A program made the translations under genes and the position numbers. Shown here in pieces: positions 19,244 to 27,477 of a DNA stretch of 64,000 bases. This stretch comes from Candidatus Azobacteroides sp. (GTDB lineage: Bacteria > Bacteroidota > Bacteroidia > Bacteroidales > WRGA01). Within the stretch, counting starts at the first letter, position 1, and every line of letters starts with the position of its first letter. The stretch is taken from contig JAJQEC010000051.1 of the NCBI GenBank assembly GCA_021201815.1, positions 1 through 64,000 of the forward strand, read 5' to 3'. The notes under the pieces were generated by a model that ran no database searches, was not told the origin of the DNA, and saw only the letters and a program-made list of their open reading frames with translations.

Positions 19244-19690
19244 ATGGAGCAAACAGAGAGGATAAGAAAAAGGTTAAGGAATATTTACATAAAGTGCTGG
19301 TTGATAGTTATCCTGATAGGAATTGCTTTGATAAAACTTTCTTTTCCTTCTACAAATAAAGAAATAAATGTATCTTTGGAGTCTATTTCCGTGTGCGGGA
19401 CACTACTGGGAATATGGGGAGTGTACACATATTATAAAAAACAAATAAAAAATTTATTATCCCGGACAAATAAAAATAAGTATGCAGAGAATTATAAAAG
19501 ACTTTTTATAACCTGTATCCTTATTTTATTCGGTATCCTGCTGATTGATATATTTGCATTCAGTATACTGAGAACAATCTCCGGCATGTTTGCCATATTA
19601 ATGACAAGTGTAGCCATCCTGCTTTCCTATCCCGGAAAATACAGGGTAACAAGTGATCTGGAAAATAATGACATTAACAACGAAAAATAA
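19244..19690 (+). CDS. Hypothetical four-helix membrane protein
   Basis: A 148-residue protein I do not recognise. The N-terminus is basic (KRLRNIYIK), followed by predicted transmembrane helices at about 17-33, 48-64, 86-104 and 106-128, a charged linker between helices 2 and 3, and an acidic Asn-rich tail. It stops 8 bp before the HAD hydrolase, so it is probably in the recR operon. The basic N-terminus and linker suggest that both ends face the cytoplasm. No motif points to transport or catalysis. Confidence 0.6.
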   Translation: MEQTERIRKRLRNIYIKCWLIVILIGIALIKLSFPSTNKEINVSLESISVCGTLLGIWGVYTYYKKQIKNLLSRTNKNKYAENYKRLFITCILILFGILLIDIFAFSILRTISGMFAILMTSVAILLSYPGKYRVTSDLENNDINNEK

Positions 19691-19698
19691 AGGACTAT

Positions 19699-20145
19699 AT
19701 GATTATTGCAGTAGATTTTGATGGAACCATTGTGGAACACCAGTATCCGGCTATCGGTCCGGAAATACCCTTTGCAATAGAAACGTTAAAACGCCTCCAG
19801 AAAGAAGACCGTCATCAGTTGATATTATGGAGCGTCAGAGAAGGAACCCTATTGGATGAAGCTGTGGAATTTTGTCGTAAAAGAGGCCTGGAATTTTATG
19901 CGGTAAATAAAAATTTTCCTGAGGAAGAAATGAAAAGTGATGGCAGATGCCACAAAGTAAATGCCGAATTATTTATTGATGACCGTAACCTGGGCGGAAT
20001 ACCGGACTGGGGGGTGATCTATAAATTAATCAAGCACCATGGAGAAACCTTTTCTTCTCTCGATGAAATCATCAGTTCTGTCCATGCAAATAGAAAAAAG
20101 AATTTCTTTATCCGGTTAGGAGAAAGCCTGCAAAAAGGAAAATAA
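19699..20145 (+). CDS. HAD-superfamily hydrolase (BT0820-like)
   Basis: Small 148-residue cytosolic phosphatase-like protein. The HAD nucleophile motif DFDGT is at residues 6-10; motif II is the LILWSVREG stretch (about 48-56), with Ser in place of the usual T/S; the acidic motif IV is LFIDDRNLGG (about 94-103). There is no large cap domain, so the substrate may be a small phosphoester or a macromolecule. It matches a Bacteroides family of small HAD proteins known structurally but not functionally. It overlaps neither neighbour. Confidence 0.75.
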   Translation: MIIAVDFDGTIVEHQYPAIGPEIPFAIETLKRLQKEDRHQLILWSVREGTLLDEAVEFCRKRGLEFYAVNKNFPEEEMKSDGRCHKVNAELFIDDRNLGGIPDWGVIYKLIKHHGETFSSLDEIISSVHANRKKNFFIRLGESLQKGK

Positions 20146-20170
20146 TCTGTTCATTAAATCTTCTGAGGAA

Positions 20171-20686
20171 ATGCTGGAAAATGAAAAAATACGATTAAGA
20201 GCGTTGGAACCGGAAGATATAGAAATCCTCTATCGCTGGGAGAATGATACTTCCTTATGGCAGAATGGAAACACATTGGCTCCATGGTCCAGATTTTCCC
20301 TGAGAAAATATATCGAAGAATCATTTCTCAGCATTTATGAAATAAAACAGGTAAGATTAATCATTGTCCTGCAGGAAACAAATGAAGCAGTAGGAGCAGT
20401 TGATCTGTTTAATTTTGACCCTTATCATCAGAGAGCAGAAACAGGAATTCTGATTGATAAGAATTTCCGTAAACGGGGACTGGGAGAGCAAACCTTGCAT
20501 TTAATTCGAGAATATGCATTTGACTTTCTGAAAATTAAACAATTATATGCTCATATTCCGGAAAATAATGAAATAAGCCTTCGTCTGTTTCAACGATGCG
20601 GATATAAGATTTCCGGCAAATTACAGGCATGGCTGAAATCCGGACCTGCTTTCGAAAATGTATATATCCTCCAATTAATTGAATGA
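20171..20686 (+). CDS. GNAT-family N-acetyltransferase
   Basis: A 171-residue acetyltransferase of the RimJ/SpeG-like type. The start (IRLRALEPEDIEILYRWEND) and the acetyl-CoA-binding region (DKNFRKRGLGEQTLHLI, with the R-x-x-G-x-G/A core) are clear, followed by LYAHIPENNEISLRLFQRCGY, typical of the last part of the fold. The substrate, either a polyamine or a protein N-terminus, cannot be read from sequence. Last gene of the run starting with recR. Confidence 0.8.
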   Translation: MLENEKIRLRALEPEDIEILYRWENDTSLWQNGNTLAPWSRFSLRKYIEESFLSIYEIKQVRLIIVLQETNEAVGAVDLFNFDPYHQRAETGILIDKNFRKRGLGEQTLHLIREYAFDFLKIKQLYAHIPENNEISLRLFQRCGYKISGKLQAWLKSGPAFENVYILQLIE

Positions 20687-20832
20687 ATACATCTTCTTGT
20701 GAGAATACATATTCCGGTATGTCCGAAAGGATACTACCGGTTTTTTATAGGAAAGATTCTGTTATTTATGATATTATTACAACATTCTATTTCTAATTAT
20801 TATTTCCTATCATTTCGGATAACTACTTCTTT

Positions 20833-22050
20833 CTATTCCTGTCCCACAATAAACCCATTAGCAACGAAACACCCTTTTTCTTCCAGTTTCAGGGTATAAG
20901 TTTGTCTGGTACCCCTGCTGATTTTAATATCTGAAACAGGGACAAACTCCGGATCTCCATGCGGCAAGTAAGATGCTAGGCTGCTTCCTTGTTTATATGT
21001 CTCCACTTCCTTATATAACATCCCGGCACCGGTTGTTTCCGGATAAAAAGACATCCAGCCGGAGACCGAGAGGAAAGGATGATGACCGGTTGTAGTTACT
21101 GTCATTCCATTTTCCAAAGAAAGAGTAATTACTTCTTCATGAAGAGTGTGATGCAGGGAATGTACTTCATTTATAAAAAATGTATTCTTTTCCGTATCAT
21201 AAGAAATTACGTTATCTCCTGCTTTTATTTCTTCAATGGATTTATCACTTCCGTCTGCCATTTTTATTAATGTTCCGGCAACAAAACAATGTACATCTTC
21301 GCCGTCAAAAACCAATTCACTGATAGCCGTATCCTCATACTTATCCCCTTTATATATATCTGTAATGACAAACTTTAAGGTCATGGCACGTTTATCCCGC
21401 CGGTGATTTATAAGCGGAAAAGTCTGGATAGCCCGTGTATCTTTCAAATGAACAATGGATATCAGATTATCATCTTCGTAAATACTAAGCGTTTTTACAC
21501 GGGAATTGTTCTTCCAAGTTTTTTCATCTTTGGAATATCCGGTTACAATCTGACATTCTGTTGCTCTTGGGGAACCTTCCGGAAACGCAAATGTAATATA
21601 TTCCCCGACACCATACCCTTTTACCCCTTCTACCCATGCCGTACGGACATCATCATCCCAGAGATTATCCACACCATACGTATTTTTACCGGAAGAAGCT
21701 AACGTAGAAGAAGCTTCCATACGATAATGGGCTCCGCAGTACCAACTGCATCCGGGACCCATTACCTCCCACGGCACCTCACCGTCTTCCAGTGAAAATT
21801 GTGTATATTTTTCACGAATCTCTTCCATGTATTGCCTTTCTTCCGGAAGCAGGTCTTCCTCGGTTTTTACCTTTTCCCATCTTTCATTAAACATGGAAGA
21901 GTAAATATTCATGTATCGACTGACAGTTCTGAAGTCATCATCATCCGGATAGGTGTCTTCCCGAACATTCGCTTCTATTATCGGTACCGATTGTCCGGAA
22001 CAATAGGATATAAAAAAAGTACATATAAAAAGTACAACCGTTTTTTTCAT
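20833..22050 (-). CDS. Secreted NADase-type glycan-binding domain plus C-terminal Hint domain
   Basis: A 405-residue exported protein. The signal peptide (about 1-20) contains Cys17 but lacks a good lipobox. An N-terminal helical part is followed by a discoidin-like domain (about 100-250: SSTLASSGKNTYGVDNLWDDDVRTAWVEG-type start and a TAISELVFDG end) of the NADase-type glycan-binding kind. A Hint/intein-like domain follows: Cys255 starts CFVAGTLIKMADG, with GDNVISYD, TTGHHPFL (His323/His324) and a terminal CFVANGFIVGQE. Hint domains self-cleave at their N-terminal Cys. Here nothing but GQE follows the last block, so the usual C-terminal cargo or HN dipeptide is missing. Self-cleavage at Cys255 could release or esterify the glycan-binding half (inference). 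Confidence 0.7.
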   Translation of the reverse strand: MKKTVVLFICTFFISYCSGQSVPIIEANVREDTYPDDDDFRTVSRYMNIYSSMFNERWEKVKTEEDLLPEERQYMEEIREKYTQFSLEDGEVPWEVMGPGCSWYCGAHYRMEASSTLASSGKNTYGVDNLWDDDVRTAWVEGVKGYGVGEYITFAFPEGSPRATECQIVTGYSKDEKTWKNNSRVKTLSIYEDDNLISIVHLKDTRAIQTFPLINHRRDKRAMTLKFVITDIYKGDKYEDTAISELVFDGEDVHCFVAGTLIKMADGSDKSIEEIKAGDNVISYDTEKNTFFINEVHSLHHTLHEEVITLSLENGMTVTTTGHHPFLSVSGWMSFYPETTGAGMLYKEVETYKQGSSLASYLPHGDPEFVPVSDIKISRGTRQTYTLKLEEKGCFVANGFIVGQE

Positions 22051-22070
22051 TTTTCATAAATTTTAGAAAG

Positions 22071-22123
22071 CAAATGTATTTATTTTTCCGAATAAATGCA
22101 TTCGGTTCATTTTTTCACTGAAC
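22071..22123. promoter_or_regulatory. Divergent control region, Hint gene and Nramp transporter
   Basis: TACATTTG on the minus strand (22078-22071) is a -7 element for the Hint-domain gene. A short dyad GTTCA-N9-TGAAC (22105-22123) lies between the divergent genes and could be a metalloregulator site for the transporter, but 5-bp arms are weak evidence. Confidence 0.3.
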
Positions 22124-22206
22124 ATTTTTATAGATGCAGGGTTTTATTAATTGATTTCTGATTTATTAGTCTTGTTTTTATAAAAAGATATTTCATTTTA
22201 ACCTGC

Positions 22207-23487
22207 ATGAGGAACTATCTGAAAAATTTAAGAAAAGAATATGGCTCCATTACCCATAACCAATCCTATGGGATATTGGACGTAGTGAAACACATAGGGC
22301 CCGGCCTATTGGTAACAGTCGGTTTTATTGATCCCGGCAACTGGGCTTCTAACTTTGCAGCCGGTTCGGAGTTCGGGTATGCCCTGTTGTGGGTAGTTAC
22401 CCTTTCAACCATTATGCTGATTATACTTCAGCACAATGTGGCACACCTGGGAATCGTAACCGGATTATGCTTATCGGAAGCAGCGAACAAGTACCTGCCC
22501 CGCAAAACTTCCCGGATTGTACTGTGGTCTGCGATGGGAGCTTCCGTATCCACTTCCCTGGCTGAAATACTCGGTGGGGCTATCGCCTTACAAATGTTAT
22601 TCCATATTCCCATTAATATAGGAGCTGTCCTAGTAACTGTTTTTGTGCTGATCATGATGTTTTCCAGTTCCTATAAGAAGTTCGAAAAATACATTATCGC
22701 CTTTGTTTCCCTGATCGGATTATCTTTTATTTATGAATTATTCTTAGTAGATGTAGAATGGGGAGAAGCTGCAAAAGCCTGGGTGGTTCCGTCTGTTCCT
22801 TCGGGAAGCCTGCTGATTATTATGAGTGTGCTGGGAGCAGTGGTCATGCCTCATAATCTGTTTCTCCACTCGGAAGTAGTCCAGAGCCGGCAATGGAACC
22901 AAAACAGTGATGAGGTAATCCGGAAACAATTGAAATATGAATATGCCGATACGATATTTTCCATGGTAATAGGATGGGCTATTAACAGCGCCATGATCCT
23001 GCTGGCAGCTTCTACTTTTTTTAAACAGGGCATTGTGGTCAACGACCTACAACAGGCAAAAGACATGCTGGAACCTTTATTATCGGGGCATGCGGCCCTC
23101 GTATTCGCACTGGCTCTTTTCCTGGCAGGGACTTCTTCTTCCATGACCTCTGCTTTTGCGGCAGGATCTATTTTTGCTGGAATGTATAACGAGCCTTATA
23201 ATATCAAAGACATTCACTCAAAAACCGGAATGTTTATTTCTATCGGATTGGCTTTATTAATCATCTTCATTATCCGGGATCCTTTTAAGGGACTTATTAT
23301 TTCTCAGGCTGTACTGAGTATCCAGTTACCGATTACGGTCTTTCTGCAGGTACGATTGACATCTTCCCGAAAGGTAATGGGAAAATATGCCAACAAACCC
23401 ATCACCAAATTTTTGTTATATAGTATTGCTACGATTGTCACCGGACTTAATATCTGGTTATTATATACATTGTTTGCAGGGAATTAG
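22207..23487 (+). CDS. Nramp-family divalent metal transporter
   Basis: Proton-coupled Mn/Fe importer of the inner membrane, 426 residues, about 11 helices. The metal-binding motif of helix 1, DPGN, is at about 42-45 (FIDPGNWASNF), and helix 6 carries VVMPHNLFLHS with the metal-coordinating Met before PHN, so Mn/Fe transport is expected rather than the Mg or Al variants. FLAGTSSSMTSAFAAG lies near helix 8. The name mntH is often used, but Bacteroidetes members form a separate group, so I leave the symbol empty. Divergent from the Hint gene; a weak dyad upstream may be an operator. Confidence 0.88.
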   Translation: MRNYLKNLRKEYGSITHNQSYGILDVVKHIGPGLLVTVGFIDPGNWASNFAAGSEFGYALLWVVTLSTIMLIILQHNVAHLGIVTGLCLSEAANKYLPRKTSRIVLWSAMGASVSTSLAEILGGAIALQMLFHIPINIGAVLVTVFVLIMMFSSSYKKFEKYIIAFVSLIGLSFIYELFLVDVEWGEAAKAWVVPSVPSGSLLIIMSVLGAVVMPHNLFLHSEVVQSRQWNQNSDEVIRKQLKYEYADTIFSMVIGWAINSAMILLAASTFFKQGIVVNDLQQAKDMLEPLLSGHAALVFALALFLAGTSSSMTSAFAAGSIFAGMYNEPYNIKDIHSKTGMFISIGLALLIIFIIRDPFKGLIISQAVLSIQLPITVFLQVRLTSSRKVMGKYANKPITKFLLYSIATIVTGLNIWLLYTLFAGN

Positions 23488-23500
23488 AAGCATTTATTAT

Positions 23501-24253
23501 TTAATCCGGTTCATAAATCATCTTTTTAGTCATGCCGCCATCTATTGTAAGGTTCTGGCCATTGATAAAATCATTTTCCGGATCTGTCAAATAAAAACAG
23601 GCCTTAATCATGTCTTCCACTTTTCCTACCCGGTTGGAAAAATGTTGCAAATGGTCGGTTTCCCTGAGTGCATCGTATTCTGTGGTCCGGATCCATCCGG
23701 GGCTGATACAATTTACACGAATACGGTCAGAAGAAAAAGAAGCAGCCAGAGCATGGGTTAAAGAAATAATTCCACCCTTGGAGGCAGCATAACATTCGGA
23801 GTCAGGCTCGGACATAAATGCCCGGGTGGAAGCAATGTTCACAATAGTGCCACCCTGGTTATTTTTCCTCATGATTTTTGCAGCTTCCCGGGAACAAAGG
23901 AACGTACCACGTAAATTTGTATTTATCACTTCGTCCCATTCTTCTAAGGTGAGTTCGTAGGGAGATTTCCATATCCCGAAACCGGCATTATTAATCAGGA
24001 TATCGATCTTCCCGAAAAGGGCTTCTGTTTTTTTCATCAACTCTTCCACCTCTTCCGGTTTGCTGATATCTGTCCGGAAAAAAACAGCGTTTCCATGCTG
24101 CATCCGGATTTTCTTCAATGTATCTTCCCCCTGCTCTGTTTCTTTTTCAGCAATCACTACATACGCTTTTGCATCTGCGTATGCTAATGCAAGTCCATGG
24201 CCGATCCCGCTTCCTGCTCCGGTTATTACTATCACTTTTTTCTCAAAGTCCAT
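23501..24253 (-). CDS. Short-chain dehydrogenase/reductase (SDR)
   Basis: A 250-residue classical SDR using NAD(P). The cofactor loop TGAGSGIG is at residues 11-18, NNAG at about 88-91, the catalytic Ser lies in NIASTRAF (about 138), and Tyr/Lys in ECYAASKGG (about 154-158). PGWIRT follows, and DGGM ends the Rossmann fold. The acidic residue after the second strand (AEKE) suggests a preference for NAD. Substrate unknown; members close to 3-oxoacyl-ACP reductase or glucose dehydrogenase have the same outline. It converges with the Nramp gene with a 13-bp gap. Confidence 0.85.
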   Translation of the reverse strand: MDFEKKVIVITGAGSGIGHGLALAYADAKAYVVIAEKETEQGEDTLKKIRMQHGNAVFFRTDISKPEEVEELMKKTEALFGKIDILINNAGFGIWKSPYELTLEEWDEVINTNLRGTFLCSREAAKIMRKNNQGGTIVNIASTRAFMSEPDSECYAASKGGIISLTHALAASFSSDRIRVNCISPGWIRTTEYDALRETDHLQHFSNRVGKVEDMIKACFYLTDPENDFINGQNLTIDGGMTKKMIYEPD

Positions 24254-24270
24254 GTCTGTAAATATTTTCT

Positions 24271-24278
24271 CAAAGATA
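24271..24278 (-). promoter_or_regulatory. SDR gene -7 element
   Basis: On the minus strand TATCTTTG (24278-24271) lies 18 bp before the SDR start codon. No well-spaced TTG was found. Confidence 0.35.
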
Positions 24279-24369
24279 CAATATCCGGAATAAAAAGACC
24301 GTCCTTCAAAGATTTTTTATTATAAATAAAAACTTCTCTTTTCTTTTAATATGTTAATTCTTTCTTCCG

Positions 24370-24377
24370 TATCTTTG
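24370..24377 (+). promoter_or_regulatory. zupT promoter -7 element
   Basis: TATCTTTG followed by CCGG, about 68 bp before the zupT start codon. No TTG at ideal spacing. Confidence 0.4.
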
Positions 24378-24444
24378 CCGGACTTAAAAAATTGAACATA
24401 ATTCTTTTGTAACTGTTTTTTTAACGTCCGGTATAGACATTCAG

Positions 24445-25239
24445 ATGGAAGGATCAAATATACTCCTGGCTTTTTTGCTTACGGCGATTACCGGTTTATC
24501 AACCGGAATCGGCAGTCTTATTGCCCTGATAGCAAAAAAGACCAATACAAATTTCCTTTGTGCGGCCCTGGGATTTTCCGCAGGAATCATGCTTTACGTC
24601 TCCTTTATGGAGATGATGCCACAGGCAAAGGAAGAGCTTGTTTCGGTATATGATGATAAAATAGGAACTCTTTACCTGATAATCGCTTTTTTCTGTGGCA
24701 TTGCTTTTATTAACCTGATTGACTTCCTTGTACCACGTTCTCTGAATCCACACGAAGTACAGGGGGTGGAAGATATGGATAAAGAAAGCTCCCTGAAGCG
24801 AACAGGGATTATTATAGCGTTGTCAATTGCCATTCATAATTTCCCGGAAGGGATTGCCACTTTTACCTCGGCCCTGGGATCGCTGGATGTGGCAATACCT
24901 ATTACGATTGCTATCGCAATACATAATATACCAGAAGGAATTGCCGTTGCTGTTCCTATTTATCATGCAACCGGCAACCGGAAAAAAGCGTTTTGGTATT
25001 CGTTCCTTTCCGGCCTTTCGGAACCGGCGGGAGCATTGATTGCGTATTTTTTCTTACTGGAATTCTGGACACCGGCTATGAATGGAATTGTCCTGGCAGC
25101 CGTATCGGGTATTATGGTATTTATTTCATTGGATGAATTGTTACCTAGTGCCGAGAAATACGGAAAACATCATATTTCCATTATGGGGTTGGTGGCAGGC
25201 ATGCTGGTGATGGCAGTTAGTTTGTTTTTATTTATTTAA
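24445..25239 (+). CDS. zupT: ZIP-family zinc transporter ZupT
   Basis: Inner-membrane importer of Zn and related divalent metals, 264 residues, eight helices. The two metal-site motifs are present: HNFPEGIATF (helix 4, about 131-140) and HNIPEGIAVA (helix 5, about 160-169). The intracellular His-rich loop seen in eukaryotic ZIPs is absent and replaced by an acidic stretch (EVQGVEDMDKESS), as usual in bacterial ZupT. The EamA transporter gene starts 20 bp downstream on the same strand, so the two are likely co-transcribed. Confidence 0.93.
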   Translation: MEGSNILLAFLLTAITGLSTGIGSLIALIAKKTNTNFLCAALGFSAGIMLYVSFMEMMPQAKEELVSVYDDKIGTLYLIIAFFCGIAFINLIDFLVPRSLNPHEVQGVEDMDKESSLKRTGIIIALSIAIHNFPEGIATFTSALGSLDVAIPITIAIAIHNIPEGIAVAVPIYHATGNRKKAFWYSFLSGLSEPAGALIAYFFLLEFWTPAMNGIVLAAVSGIMVFISLDELLPSAEKYGKHHISIMGLVAGMLVMAVSLFLFI

Positions 25240-25259
25240 CAAAGAGATAAGAAACAGGT

Positions 25260-26267
25260 ATGGTAACTGATAAAGATATAAAGGGACATGTGGCAATGTT
25301 TTTTGCCGGCGCATTGTGGGGGTTGAATTCTCCGGTAATGAAATCGATTCTGAATTATGAAGATGGAATGATTACTCCTATGTCCATGTCTCTATTCAGG
25401 ATGGTAGGGGCGGCGGCCTTATTCTGGATCGCGTCCATATTTGCTCCAAGAGAACATGTTAAACCGCACGATATGCTGTTGTTATTTTTCGCATCTTTGT
25501 TTGCCATTGTGCTGAATCAGGGTGTCTTTGCATTCGGATTAAGCCTTACTACTCCGTTGGATGCGTCGATTATTACCACGACAACTCCGATCATCACTAT
25601 GATTCTTGCTGCTATCTTCCTGAAAGAACCTATTACGAATAAAAAAATAGGCGGTGTGTTTATCGGAGCTACAGGGGCATTGCTTCTTATTTTGAGTAGT
25701 CAGCACAGTGTCAATTCTTCTTCGCCCTACAGCGTGTGGGGGGATCTGCTGTGTTTGCTGGCACAGATCAGCTTTTCTATTTACCTGACGGTGTATAAGG
25801 GTCTTATCCAGCGGTATTCGGTAATCACGCTGATGAAATGGATGTTTGTATATGCTTCCGCTTGTTTTATTCCTTTTTCTTTCCGGGATGTTTCCTCTAT
25901 TGATTTTGCGGCCTTATCTCCTGCTATATGGGGCAAAATTGCTTTTGCCGTGGTAGGAGCGACTTTCATCACTTTCCTTTTTCTTTCGTATGCACAAAAG
26001 AAATTACGACCTACCATTGTCAGTATGTATAATTACCTGCAACCTATTGTAGCGGGCATTGTTGCCGTTTATCTCGGGATGGATACTTTCGGTGTGGTAA
26101 AAGGACTTGCAGTGGTGCTTGTTTTCTTAGGGGTATATGTGGTCACACAGAGTAAATCTAAAGCCCGGATGGACGCAGAAGCCCGATCGGAGCATACGGG
26201 GAATTTTTTCCACCGGATGACCCACCCGGGAGGCTTCCATCATCCGACGGACAAAAAAGAAAAATGA
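25260..26267 (+). CDS. EamA/DMT-family transporter
   Basis: Ten-helix inner-membrane transporter of the drug/metabolite superfamily, 335 residues, built from two EamA repeats (about 10-140 and 155-300). The start GALWGLNSPVMKSIL, the centre LTTPLDASIITTTTPIITMILAA (end of the first repeat) and SYAQKKLRPTIVSMYNYLQPIVAGI (second repeat) are diagnostic. A His-rich basic tail (HTGNFFHRMTHPGGFHHPTD) follows the last helix and could bind metal, which is notable beside zupT, but this is speculative. Substrate unknown. Confidence 0.85.
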   Translation: MVTDKDIKGHVAMFFAGALWGLNSPVMKSILNYEDGMITPMSMSLFRMVGAAALFWIASIFAPREHVKPHDMLLLFFASLFAIVLNQGVFAFGLSLTTPLDASIITTTTPIITMILAAIFLKEPITNKKIGGVFIGATGALLLILSSQHSVNSSSPYSVWGDLLCLLAQISFSIYLTVYKGLIQRYSVITLMKWMFVYASACFIPFSFRDVSSIDFAALSPAIWGKIAFAVVGATFITFLFLSYAQKKLRPTIVSMYNYLQPIVAGIVAVYLGMDTFGVVKGLAVVLVFLGVYVVTQSKSKARMDAEARSEHTGNFFHRMTHPGGFHHPTDKKEK

Positions 26268-26293
26268 AGCAAAATTTATTTATATGCATAGCA

Positions 26294-26351
26294 CCGTGTG
26301 CTGAGGCCTCACGGCTAATAATGTGTCGCCACTACGTGGCTTGTGGGTGAG
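26294..26351 (+). repeat. REP-like element copy 1 (A and B hairpins)
   Basis: The A hairpin (26294-26314) has CCGTG and CACGG ends around the palindrome TGAGGCCTCA. It is joined by CTAATAATGTGTC to the B hairpin GCCAC-TAC-GTGGC (26328-26340), then TTGTGGGTGA. Copy 2 lies exactly 240 bp downstream in the same orientation. Confidence 0.7.
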
Positions 26352-26425
26352 ATAGCTATATACAGAGGAGGATATTTCTACATGATCTTATTTTTTTATT
26401 AAATCCATTAACAGAAGGGTATCGC

Positions 26426-26448
26426 TCCCTACTGCTCTGCAGTAGGGA
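26426..26448. repeat. Perfect 10-3-10 hairpin (C element)
   Basis: TCCCTACTGC-TCT-GCAGTAGGGA is a perfect inverted repeat. A weaker relative, ACTGC-TCT-GCAGT, lies at 26655-26667, in the second half of the duplicated 240-bp block. Confidence 0.65.
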
Positions 26449-26533
26449 AGGAGCCAGTCGCGGAAAAGGATTGGATCTTAAGGATAAAAAACAATATCCT
26501 GCCATTAGCCTTTCAGAGCCACGGAGATTAGTA

Positions 26534-26591
26534 CCGTGGGCTGAGGCCTCACGGCTAATGATATGACGCCACTCCGTGGCTTGTTGGTGAT
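26534..26591 (+). repeat. REP-like element copy 2
   Basis: Same design as copy 1: an A hairpin (26534-26554), then a B hairpin GCCAC-TCC-GTGGC (26568-26580), then TTGTTGGTGA. The flanks are only partly conserved, so an old 240-bp tandem duplication has diverged around the conserved hairpins. Confidence 0.7.
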
Positions 26592-26762
26592 ATAAGCATG
26601 CTTATGGTTGTGTATTTTCACATTGTCTTATTGGCTAATGTCTACGAAGTTGTGACTGCTCTGCAGTGGGGAGGGAACAATTGCAGAAAACGCTTGGATA
26701 AAAGCAAAGCATCCTTAAAGGGACGACATTGGGTTTAAATCCATATATAACAACCCACCAGA

Positions 26763-26809
26763 GCCACGGAGTGGCGACATATTACTAGCCGTGCTGCCTC
26801 AGCACACGG
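26763..26809 (-). repeat. REP-like element copy 3, inverted
   Basis: B hairpin GCCAC-GGA-GTGGC (26763-26775) precedes the A hairpin (26789-26809, core GTGCTG-CCT-CAGCAC). It is the reverse orientation of copies 1 and 2, which gives a BIME-like layout. Confidence 0.7.
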
Positions 26810-26968
26810 ATAATGGAATAAATGAAATGTGAAATAAGTATAAAATGATAATTACATAAAGTATCATTTATGATATATATTTACATTTGTTTTATAGGAA
26901 TTATGAATTAAATATTTAAATTTTGTACCCATTAATTAAATAATAATTTAACCCATGCTCTTTTTTAT

Positions 26969-27114
26969 CTTTTTTGATGCCAGTTTCAAAAAAGCAGATG
27001 CGCTTTTGAGAAAAGTCCATCTGCTTTTTTTAAAAGCGCATCCGCTTTGATACCCAATCTCACTCCGCTTTTGAAAAAAGTACATCTGCTTTTGAAAAAA
27101 GCGGATGCACTTTT
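26969..27114. repeat. Phased dyad array B, 21-bp period
   Basis: Units start at 26969 (decayed), 26990, 27011, 27032, 27055, 27076 and 27097; all steps are 21 bp except one of 23. The 18-bp word is AAAAGCAGATGCGCTTTT and variants such as AAAAGCGCATCCGCTTTG and AAAAGTACATCTGCTTTT. Units alternate between the GGATGC and GCATCC orientations while AAAAG...CTTTT arms stay fixed. The design is the same as array A, with an unrelated word. It ends 27 bp before the terminator of the structured RNA candidate. Confidence 0.8.
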
Positions 27115-27129
27115 TTCCCCTCCGGACGC

Positions 27130-27471
27130 CATAAAACAAAGGCGGACAGTATAAGTTCACTCATACTGTCCGCCGGATACAAAGGAAATAAACTTTCCTT
27201 GCAATCAATTATGACATATTACACCATCAGGTTTGCTTATGATTTCTTACTGTTTCCTGCCGAACGTTACGCGGCAGCACATTGATAAATTCCATATCGT
27301 ATGGTTTTTAGTTGTTAGTAATTAAAATACGGTAAAGCTTTCCCGGGCTTTTGTATTCTGCTTATCCATTCTCTTTCCCCATAGAGGCGGTTACCACAGA
27401 TAAGAAAGGAACCTGTCTTTTCTTATCTCATTATTTTATCGAAACGCCGGGGAAAGGTTCTCAATAAAATC
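27130..27471 (-). ncRNA. Candidate structured RNA with own promoter and terminator
   Basis: A minus-strand transcript starting near 27471 would be about 340 nt and carry no clear gene. Visible stems in plus coordinates: CTTTCCCC 27373-27380 with GGGGAAAG 27449-27456, extended by GGCG 27386-27389 with CGCC 27445-27448; inside it the perfect 10-bp hairpin AGATAAGAAA 27398-27407 / TTTCTTATCT 27419-27428; CTGCCG 27257-27262 / CGGCAG 27272-27277; AAGGAAA 27182-27188 / TTTCCTT 27194-27200; and the perfect 12-bp terminator GGCGGACAGTAT 27141-27152 / 27163-27174 followed on the minus strand by TTTGTTTTAT. A 22-codon ORF (MEFINVLPRNVRQ..., 27295-27227) starts in a small CCATA/TATGG hairpin. It lacks signatures of tmRNA, RNase P RNA or SRP RNA. 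An orphan regulatory RNA or a leader-peptide RNA is possible. Confidence 0.5.
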
Positions 27472-27477
27472 GTAGTA

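Noticed and set aside
26948-27160. 70-codon minus-strand frame in array B
   Set aside because: It is made of the repeat (KKSR, FLKS, FFQK runs) and includes the terminator hairpin.
27130-27471. tmRNA, RNase P RNA or SRP RNA
   Set aside because: None of their conserved cores (tag ORF and TTCGA arm, GAGGAAAGTCC, GGAAGCAGCC) is present.
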